Assembly: GCA_023230505.1 (NCBI GenBank) | Contig: JALNXF010000004.1 | Span: forward strand, 1 to 64,000 | Reading direction: 5' to 3' | Source: Candidatus Altimarinota bacterium | GTDB taxonomy: Bacteria; Patescibacteriota; Gracilibacteria; BD1-5; UBA2023 | Length of the DNA: 64,000 bases | Position numbers and translations under genes: made by a program | Part shown: piece after piece, positions 55,983 through 64,000 of the stretch | Layout of the letters: every line of letters begins with the position of its first letter | Numbering within the stretch: position 1 is the stretch's first letter | The notes under the pieces: generated by a model | Told to the model about the DNA's origin: nothing | Seen by the model: only the letters and a program-made list of their open reading frames with translations | Database searches by the model: none

Positions 55983-58859
55983 TTAATATTTTTTTTCTCT
56001 ATTCTCATTATAAATAACTCTAAATAAGTTATCTTTTAAAGTTTTCTTTAATTTATCATTATCAACAATTTTTTTATAAAATCACATATTATTATCAAGT
56101 ATTTCAACCATTACATTATCAAAATAGTTATCAAAAACTGCTAATACATTTTCTTTTGAATTATTTTTAATCTTATTTACCAAATCTTCATTTCATCTTA
56201 AATTATTAATCATTCTAGAAACAAAAACTTTATCTTCATCAGTAAAATCAGTTCAAAAAGTATCATTTAAAGATTTTATAATCACTGATAATTCTGATTC
56301 ATTTCTTTCAATATATCAACTTCATCAAGAAGACATAGAATCCAATTCTCAATCTGCTTCTAAAGAAATAGATTTTTCTCATTTATTTACTATTTTATAA
56401 CTATCAACATCAACATCTTCTAAAACTCAAAATGGTAATGGTTCATTTATAGTTGGGAGTTTTTTTGTTAAAAACTTTGAAAATATAAATAATTTTTCTA
56501 AAGCTATATCATTAAAAGGAATTAATTGTGATAAAAACGAATAAATACTTTGAAATCTTTTTAAAGTCTTTTTAAAATCTACTTGTTCTTCCTTTTCTTT
56601 TGATTTAAAAGTAGCAACAACAGAATTTAAAATATTATGAAGTATAGCTTGGTTAGCTCACGATTTATATTTAGAAAAATATTCTTCAACTTCATTTTGA
56701 TCAAATATTAAAAAATCAAATAACTTATCATACAACTCATAAAGTTTATTATAATCAGTTCACTCAAGTAAATAAGTTTCTTCATAATATGGTTCAAATG
56801 CTTTTTTTATTACTTCTGTATCATTAGCAAAATCAAGTACAAGAGTATCATTTTTTCAAGCATAAATTCTATTTGCTCTACTTAATGTTTGAACTGCCGT
56901 AATTCAATTTAGCATTTTATCTACATACATTGTATGAATTAATGGTTCATCAAATCAAGTTTGAAATTTGTTTGCAACTATAAGTATTTTATAATCATCT
57001 TTTTCAAAAGTTGTTGGAATATCTTTCACTTCTGATCAATTTAAACTATTTTCAGTATATTCAACATCATCATGTTTTACAGTTCATGAAAAAGCTACTA
57101 AAGTTTTAATATTTAGTCATAATCCTTTTATATAAGCATCAAATGCCTTTTTATACAAAACAGCATGCAATCTTGAACGAGTAACAACCATTGCTTTTGC
57201 TTTTCCTCAAATTTTAAATCTAGTTGATGAATTAAAATGATCAAGCATTATTTGTGTTTTTCTTGCAATTGTATTTGGATGTTTTTCTACAAAATTTCTC
57301 AGTAATAATTTTGCTTTTTTTTCATCATATTTTGGATCTTCTTCTACTTTTTTAAATAATGCAAAATAAGTTTCATAACTTAAATAATTTTTTAGTACAT
57401 CCATAATAAACCCCTCTTTCATTGCTTGTCTCATACTATAAAGATGAAATGGTTTATAATTTCATTCTTCATTTTTTGTACCAAATAATTCAAGTGTTTT
57501 ATTTTTAGGAGTTGCTGTAAAAGCAAAGAAACTAGCATTTTTTAGATTTTTTGATTTTGCCATCTCATCATATAACTCTTTATCTTCTTCATTTTCAAAT
57601 TCTTCTTCAAAAAGTTCAGCTTCTTCTAGTGAATTAGTTGATAATACTTGTTTCATTTTTTTAGCATTATTTCAAGTTTGACTTGAATGTGCTTCATCAA
57701 TTATTATAGCATATTTTCTACCATCCATAGCTCATAATTCATCAAGAATATATGGAAATTTTTGTATAGTAGTTACAATAATATTTGTTCATGACAATAA
57801 AGCCTCTTTTAATTGAGCTGAATTTTTATCTATTTTTTCTACAATTCATTTAATTTTTTCAATAGCTTGAACTTGTTCTTGTAATTGTTTATCTATAACT
57901 TTTCTATCTGAAACTACTATTACAACATCAAATAATCTATTATCATCACTATCAAACTTTCCAAGTAAACTATGAGCCAACCATGCTATAGTTTTTGTTT
58001 TACCACTTCAGGCACTATGTTGGATTAAATAACTATTACCAACTTTAACATCGTTTAAAACACTATTTACACAATCTAATTGATGAAATCTAGGAAAAAT
58101 ATTTATTCATCCTTCATTATAAATAAATCATGATATAAGTTTTGAAAGTTTATTTTTTTGTAAAATATCTTTGTATAAATAACTCGTTTTAAAATCTCAT
58201 TTTATTTCAGGATTTTGTGTTCATCTATTGAATGGTAAAAATCTTGTTTTTTCTCAAGCAAGTTTTGCTGTCATATAGATTTTCTCATCACTCATAGCAA
58301 AATGAACCAAACATCTACTAAAAAATGTTTCATTTGGATTTCTATCGTATCTATATTGATTCATTGCTTTTTCAACTCATTGAGAAAAAGTATCTTTTAG
58401 TTCGATACTTGTTATAGGTAATCAATTTATAAAAACAACTAAATCGATTCTATTTCACATTTCCATTTTTTCATATTCTAGTTCATCTATAACTGAAAAA
58501 ATATTTGCTTCGAATAATTCTTGTAAATCTGGATTTTTATTGTTATTAGGTTTAGAATAAAATAATTTAAAATGACAACCACTATCTTTAAAACCATCTT
58601 TTAATACTTCAATAGTTCATTTATTTTCTAAAGATTGATTCAATCTAAAAATAAATTTTTCACTTGCTTTGTCTCAATATAAAGACACAAACCTATCCCA
58701 AAGTCTTTTTTGAGTTTTTTGTATAAATTCTAAAACAAGTTCTATATCAATACAAACATCTTTATTGAAAGATTTTGTTTTTCGTAAAGTATATCATGTA
58801 TTTTCAAGATGTTCTAGTACTTGTTTTTGAAAATCCTTTTCATTAGTATTAGTTGTCAT
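55983..58859 (-). CDS. hsdR: Type I restriction enzyme R subunit
   Basis: HsdR (958 aa), the motor and nuclease subunit of a type I restriction enzyme. The PD-(D/E)xK nuclease is seen at ~aa 130-155 (NRIDLVVFINGLPI...ELKDTF), the P-loop at ~290 (QHSAGSGKTKTIAWLAHSLL), and DEAH box AIIIDEAHSSQTG at ~aa 385. Walker glycines are TGA-coded. It is the last gene of the minus-strand locus; higA-ImmA is directly upstream. Confidence 0.95.
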
Positions 58860-58870
58860 TTTAATTAAAA

Positions 58871-60001
58871 TTAAGAATTAATTATATTTAAAGGTTTTCT
58901 ATAACTTGATAAATCTCAATAGACATGATCATGTCACATTTTATCAAAATAGTGAGCTATTCTTCAAGCAAGTAAACTAGTTCAAATTCATTGTTTTTCA
59001 GCAAAGTTTAGAAAATTACTTTGAGAAATAGGTAAATTTTTAACAAATTCACTAAAATCATTTGAATCAATAAAATAACTACTTGCCCAATTATTTGCTT
59101 CAGCTTCTATATCTTGTTCTTCATCAAACACATTTATAAATACATCATCTTTTTTTGATAAATGTAATTGAACATGAGCTAATTCATGAAATAAAGCAAA
59201 CCAAAATGAATCATTTCTTTTTCCTCTATCACTTACTTGAACAAAAGGAATTCATTTATATTTTCTAGTAATTCAATATACTGGCACTTTTGTAAAAGAT
59301 GGGACAAATGAAAAGTTTATTCATGCACTAGCAAGTAATTCTTTAATTTTCTCCACATCTACATTCTCATCATTTGTCATGGATTTTAATTCTTTTAATA
59401 CTTCATCTAGTTTCTTTTTTGAATATTCTTCAATTTCTTTATCTTTTATTTTTAATTCTCAAGCTCTTAACCAACAAACTAGATTATATTTATTTAATTT
59501 TAATGAATCTGATTTTTTAAAAGCAAAAGTATTTATTTTAAAAATATCTAATATATTTTTTAAAGATGATACTCAAAAAAAACTATAAAGATTATTTAGG
59601 ATTCTTTCTTTATTTTCATTTCATACAAAAGTCAATTTTTCTACAAAACCTTCATCAGCTAAGTTTTTATAACCATCTTTTATTTCTGCTAATATATCCT
59701 TATCTAATTCTATTTTTTTTGTCATTAACTTCTTTTCTTCAATCCTAGCTTTATCTTCATCATATGATTTTTGTAAATTATTCCAAAATTCAGCTGACAT
59801 ACCAAAAACTTTTTCTAATATTAATGCTGTTTCAGGTGTTATACTTGCTTTCCCCTGGATAATGTTACTAATATGTTTTTCACTTATATCTGTTCTTAAA
59901 CATAAGTCTTTTTGACTCATTTCCTCTGACTCTAAAATATCTTTTAAAGTTTCTCATGGATGAATTAGTATTTCAGGAAAAAAACTTCTTTTATTTACCA
60001 T
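58871..60001 (-). CDS. HigA-type antitoxin fused to ImmA/IrrE metallopeptidase
   Basis: A 376-aa fusion. Residues ~10-90 form an XRE helix-turn-helix of the HigA class (HPGETLKDILESEEMSQKDL, RTDISEKHISNIIQGKASIT, FGMSAEFWNNLQKSYDE). The C-terminal half has ImmA/IrrE zinc peptidase motif HELAHVQLH (~aa 268-276) with EAEANNWAS. The Zn-peptidase may cleave the repressor or other targets. It lies 11 bases before hsdR (its stop to the hsdR ATG), and 43 bases after higB. Confidence 0.88.
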
Positions 60002-60044
60002 AACTTTTTTTAAATAATTATTATATTTAATATCTTTTATTATT

Positions 60045-60395
60045 TTAGTGGGTTTTATCAGTAACTTCAAGTATTTTTATCTTTGTTACTAATTTAAATT
60101 TTTCATCATTCATGAAATCGTCACATACAATTTCTGTAGGATCAGTTTCAAAAATAATTCTAAAAACATTTTTTCTCCCATCTATATCTATAGATAATTC
60201 ATATTTTCTATCTCAAGTTAAGGGGTGCAAATTGTATAAAGTTCTTTGTTTCTTTATATCAAGTAGATTAGGAGCTCTATCTAATTCAGTTAATCTTTGA
60301 ATTAATTTTTTATTCATGTGAACATTTTTCTTTTTGAAAAAAGTTCATGTTTCACACTTTCTTCTCAGTGTATCTGTTTTAAAATCCAGCTCCAT
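60045..60395 (-). CDS. HigB/RelE-like toxin
   Basis: A 116-aa protein with the pattern of HigB-type (plasmid-killer) toxins: NKKLIQRLTELDRAPNLLDI, RTLYNLHPLTGDRKYELSID and RKNVFRIIFETD, i.e. the 'L..l.g....G..wr..v...yRi.f' core. It has an extra C-terminal part. Toxin-first order before a HigA antitoxin is the higBA norm. The leader carries ACCAA/TTGGT-type operators. Confidence 0.8.
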
Positions 60396-60428
60396 TTACA
60401 TATTGTTAAAGATTATAAAATAAAGATA

Positions 60429-60495
60429 TTAACCTAACTGGTCAATATTTTATATATTTTTTTAAAAAAAGCAAATTTATTTACCAAGTTGGTTA
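60429..60495. promoter_or_regulatory. paired operator-like boxes upstream of higB
   Basis: TTAACCTAACTGGTCAAT (60429-60446) and its inverse ATTTACCAAGTTGGTTAA (60478-60495) share the TTAACC.AACT.GGT pattern; ACCAAGTTGGT is itself palindromic. The second box overlaps the stop codon of the upstream gene. Fits an autoregulated higBA operon. Confidence 0.55.
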
Positions 60496-61188
60496 ATTTT
60501 TAGGAAAATCATATCTTTGTATATTGTTCATTTTATCAATTCTTAAAAAATTATTTTCATCTTTAAACTTCCATAATTCACTATTTACTGTAGTATATTG
60601 TATAGCTCAATTAGAATCATAATATATTTTTCAAAATTTTACATTTATAGATATAATTAAATCATTTCAATAAGGGGTTCATATATCAATAGGAAATAAT
60701 AATACTCTATTGTTTTTATTAAAAGCAGCACATTCATAAGATGGTCTTTCAAGTCTTTTATATTTACTATACATTGCAATATCAACATCATGTTTTTTAA
60801 ACCAATCACAATTTACTCAAAATGAATTAGTATAATCTTTTGCAAACATATCAACTTCTTTTTCAATCTCTGTTTTTGTAGGAATTTCAACCTCTGAATA
60901 TTTTATAGAATACTCTCTATACTTCCATTTTCACCAGTCAAATATTGAATTTAATGGTAAAAATATTGAAAACCAAATAATAACAGAAAATGCAACAATT
61001 GAAGATAATTTATATTTCCAATTTTTATCTTTAGATATTAAGTCATAAAAAAACATCTTTATAAAATCCCAAAAAGATAAAATCCATTTTTTTGAAATAT
61101 TTATTAAATCTATAAATATTTCAAAAAACCAATTAACTCAATTATTAGTATGTTTTTTAATTTTTGAGTATTTTTCTTTTTCATCCAT
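60493..61188 (-). CDS. Hypothetical membrane-anchored protein in the type I R-M locus
   Basis: A 231-aa protein with two aromatic hydrophobic stretches (WFFEIFIDLINISKKWILSF, then one clear membrane helix ~aa 70-88: KLSSIVAFSVIIWFSIFLPL) and a soluble C-terminal domain (~100-231) rich in Tyr/Asn. No family recognised. It starts 17 bases after the hsdS stop and is likely co-transcribed. An unusual passenger inside an hsd operon. Confidence 0.65.
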
Positions 61189-61205
61189 AAATCTTAAATT
61201 AAAAA

Positions 61206-62510
61206 CTAAACTTCAACTTTCCCAGTAACCACATTATAAATAATTGATTTTTTATATTCTTCATAAAGATCTATTCTTCTTTCAACTTTTTTAATATGAC
61301 TATCAATTTTTACAGTTTCTTTATCTAAAAAATCAACTATTTCTTGTTGTTCTTCTAACGAAGAAAGTCATATTTTTAAATCTTTAACTAACTCTGTATT
61401 TAAGTTTGGTTGTCATGAACCTTGAACAATATCTCTTAATTCTTTTGTTAATTGAGAAAAATAATAAAACAGAAAATTTATATCTATATTTTTTAAATCT
61501 AAAAATGCTACAGATCCATCATTTATACATCATTTTATTTTAGTAATTTTAGGGACTCATAATGTTGCTCAACTATTTGAAAGTAATAATGTATTTACCT
61601 TAATAATACGACTATTCAAACTTCACTCTTTTGTTAAAAAAGATTCAGTATTATATAAATATTTTTCATTAATTCATTTTGTAACTTCTGCAACAGTAAT
61701 CCAATTTATATAATTTCAATCAAAATACAATGGGCTTCATGCTGGACGTGGGGATGCTCACCTAACAATATTTGCAATACGTCTAATAGACATAATCTTC
61801 CAACTCTCAGGAATCTCTCAAATCCATTCAACTCAACTTTCTTTCATTTTTATATCCCTTTTAATTCATTTTGTAACTGCTTGGTTTATTAAACTCACTC
61901 TTTTTTCCTTTAAAAGTTCAATTAAATTTCTATCTTTTTTTATAAGTTTTTCTATTTGTGAAGTTTTTGAATCTAGGAAAGATGAGATTTTTTGTTGATT
62001 TTCTAATAATGGAATTGAACAAAAAATATCTCTTACATTTTCTTGATTTATTCATCATTGAGCTCATCAAGTTTGATTTATTAAAATTTGTTCTTTTTGT
62101 GTTAATAAATAATAAAATAAATATATTGAATCTACTTTATTAGTTTCAATTCATATTACTGATTGGTTTGCAGTAGCTTTAAATGGTAAATATGATATAT
62201 TTCAACAAGTTGCTCAAGTAAGAGCTATTAAAACTGAATTAGGTTTTATCCATTTTGTAGAACTATTATTTAATGCCTCAAAAGAGATAAATTTAAAAAC
62301 TTTATCTTCTTCTATTATATTATCATGGACCATTCATGAAGGTAACCATGGAATATTTCCTTCCCAAAAACTTTCATTTGCTGTAGAAGGAGTTCATCAT
62401 GCAACAGTCTTAGCAAAATGTTTAATTTTCATAATTTGCCAATCTTCAGGAATTTCTCAAATCCAATCAATTCATGAATTTTTGTATTTTGAATATTTTT
62501 TTAATTTCAT
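61206..62510 (-). CDS. hsdS: Type I restriction specificity subunit S
   Basis: HsdS (434 aa) gives the target specificity of the methylase and nuclease. It has two target-recognition domains, each opened by the typical start (SGIDWIGEIPEDWQIMKIKH; SGVEWIGEIPESWKIMSIRR), with GGTPSTANESFWEGNIPWLP in TRD1, and conserved helical spacers (SFLDSKTSQIEKLIKKDRNL, EKRVSLINQAVTKGI; FLDKETVKIDSHIKKVERRI). TRD2 begins INYINW-like residues. The unknown 220-aa gene precedes it. Confidence 0.93.
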
Positions 62511-62552
62511 AGCCAATGATTTAATTATAATTCTTCTTTTAATAATGTATCT

Positions 62553-63215
62553 TTATACTAAACTTCTTCAAAATATAAATAAAAAAAGTTCTACTTTTCA
62601 AGTTTCAATTTTTTCTTTATTTAATAATTCTAAATATTTAAAATAATGTTCCGAATTTCAATATTTAAATACAATATTTTCACTAGATTGATAAAAAATA
62701 TTAGAATTTAAAACCTCTATTATTTGTAAATCTAAAATTGCAGGTTTTAAGTTATCTATCTTAATATCTAAAAAATAAATAATTTTAGTTATACTAGATA
62801 AACCTAATCAATCTAATTCATTAACTATTTTTTTAAATTGTTCCGATCCTATTACTTCTTGTTTTAAATTAGTTTTTAAGCATCTTGCCATTGTTTCTAT
62901 ATTCTCATCTTTAAAAATCTTTCTTGAATTTTTATAAGTTCAAATTCTTCAGCTAGAATACCCCCAAGCTAAGACATAAAGAATAAATTTTTCATAATCT
63001 ACTAATTTTTCTGACTCTATAGCTTTTTTACCTAAAGAAAATAACATTTTTCTATTAATTGAAATATCTTCATTCGATTCAAAAAGAATAGAATATATTT
63101 TTGTGAATTCTGAAGTAAAATTTTTTTTCCAGTTTTTATATTTTACTAAAAAACCATGATTATCTAAAGGTAATTCTAGAATTAATGTTTCATACTTATC
63201 AATATTTAATTTCAT
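62553..63215 (-). CDS. Hypothetical protein between hsdM and hsdS
   Basis: A 220-aa soluble, mostly helical protein (MKLNIDKYETLILELPLDNH at the start) unlike any family I know. It lies 14 bases after hsdM and 42 bases before hsdS, in the same operon, at the place where some type I systems carry accessory genes. Confidence 0.6.
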
Positions 63216-63229
63216 ACTTCAATTATTAA

Positions 63230-64000
63230 TTATAATTCTTCTTTTACAAGTTCATCAATCTCAGCAGTAATCTTAAAAATATCAGCTTCAATATCTTCTA
63301 AACTTCTTGGTGGTTCGTATTTATAAAAATATTTAGTAAAATTAATTTCATAACCAACTTTATCTTTACTTCTATCCATCCAAGCATCAGGATAATATGG
63401 TAAAACTTCTTTTTTGAAATATTCTTCTATATCTTGATCTAATCTAATCTTTTCACTATCTCTTAATGCAGTATTTGCTTGTTTATTTCATTTTTTATCT
63501 AGTATAAAAGGAGCTGTTTCATCATGTTCTGATAAAGCCATGATAATTTGATTGATAAAAACTGGCTTTAAATTATTTTTTTCTAAAGCATTATTTACCT
63601 TTTTTGAGAAATCTTCATAATCTTGTGATAAAATTTCTCAGATAATTTTTAGAGAAGTTATAATATCATTCTGTAATTGTATTCCTGCTTCTATTTCTTG
63701 TTCTTTTTTTGTAATATCCTTTTGAGTTGATTCAGATAATTTAGAAAAAGTTGAAATAGAATAAAGATTTTCAATTCTTTCTTCATTTATTTGAAAATTA
63801 AGTTGTAAAGGTCTTTCTACAACTACTTTTGTATATCAAAATTCTTCATTTTTAAATATTTTACTAAATTCAGTTTCCTCAAAATTATGATATAAATCAA
63901 TAAGTTTTTGTTGGTGTTCTACTGGATGTAATTCTCTTCTTTTTTCTCAAAGAGATTTTCTCATTTTTTGCCAAAAATTAGTTCAGTCTATAAGTTGTAT
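63230..64000 (-). CDS. hsdM: Type I DNA methyltransferase M subunit, C-terminal part
   Basis: Only the last 256 codons are in the window, beginning within TNFWQKMRKSLGEKRRELHP. The C-terminal sequence LRDSEKIRLDQDIEEYFKKE then VLPYYPDAWMDRSKDKVGYE and NFTKYFYKYEPPRSLEDIEA is a hallmark of HsdM. It adds methyl to adenine at the HsdS-defined site. The catalytic motifs lie beyond the window edge. Confidence 0.93.

Overview
The window reads as a chromosome segment of a candidate-phyla-radiation bacterium of the Absconditabacteria (SR1) / Gracilibacteria type. UGA is read as glycine (genetic code 25). In every conserved gene, in-frame TGA falls on invariant glycines: the ABC signature LSGGE, Walker A loops, the L2 HGGGEGH region and the HsdR P-loop. 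Native genes end only in TAA or TAG. The DNA is very AT-rich, leaders of the type 'ttaatttaaaaaatATG' replace Shine-Dalgarno sites, and L30 is missing from the ribosomal cluster, as is usual for this radiation. Standard-code ORFs are therefore only fragments of the genes; all coordinates here were built with UGA=Gly.

Layout. 1-8187: S10/spc ribosomal protein operon (tail of L3?, L4, L23, L2, S19, L22, S3, L16, L29, S17, L14, L24, L5, S14, S8, L6, L18, S5, L15), closed by a terminator, with no secY behind L15. 8288-14314: PepD dipeptidase, a DinD/BRO-type protein, TypA GTPase and an ABC exporter. 14395-18586: TPR lipoprotein, RHH/MazF toxin-antitoxin pair, DUF2130 coiled-coil protein and small proteins. 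18714-24170: DedA, a WecA/MraY-like transferase, a pilin-like protein, Fmt, an ABC-2 permease, PrmC and a DUF721-like protein. 24222-26415: a block of minus-strand small genes wedged between partial duplications of flanking plus-strand sequence. 26568-33605: PLD lipoprotein, an 894-aa exported protein with a 31-aa membrane peptide, O-antigen-ligase-like protein, glycosyltransferase and a surface protein. 33877-38809: AAA ATPase, DnaN, PheS, an unknown protein and L1. 38962-39594: a lytic transglycosylase that looks freshly imported from a standard-code donor. 39740-44275: AI-2E permease, then a defence-like group (DpnI, a DGQHR/DndB-like protein and an overlapping partner). 44303-46171 (minus): MurC and a membrane protein. 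46505-53686: a 2393-aa repetitive surface protein. 53736-55556 (minus): Y-family polymerase and LexA/UmuD-like repressor with a strong operator palindrome. 55983-64000 (minus): a type I restriction-modification locus (hsdM, unknown, hsdS, membrane protein, higB, higA-ImmA, hsdR).

Most unusual: a short repeat encoding 'SETSALG' sits exactly on the start codons of four unrelated genes (two in tandem), plus one orphan copy. Several palindromic elements are inserted in frame inside housekeeping genes (fmt, rpsE, pheS, the giant surface protein). The two candidate defence regions contain uncharacterised partner genes.
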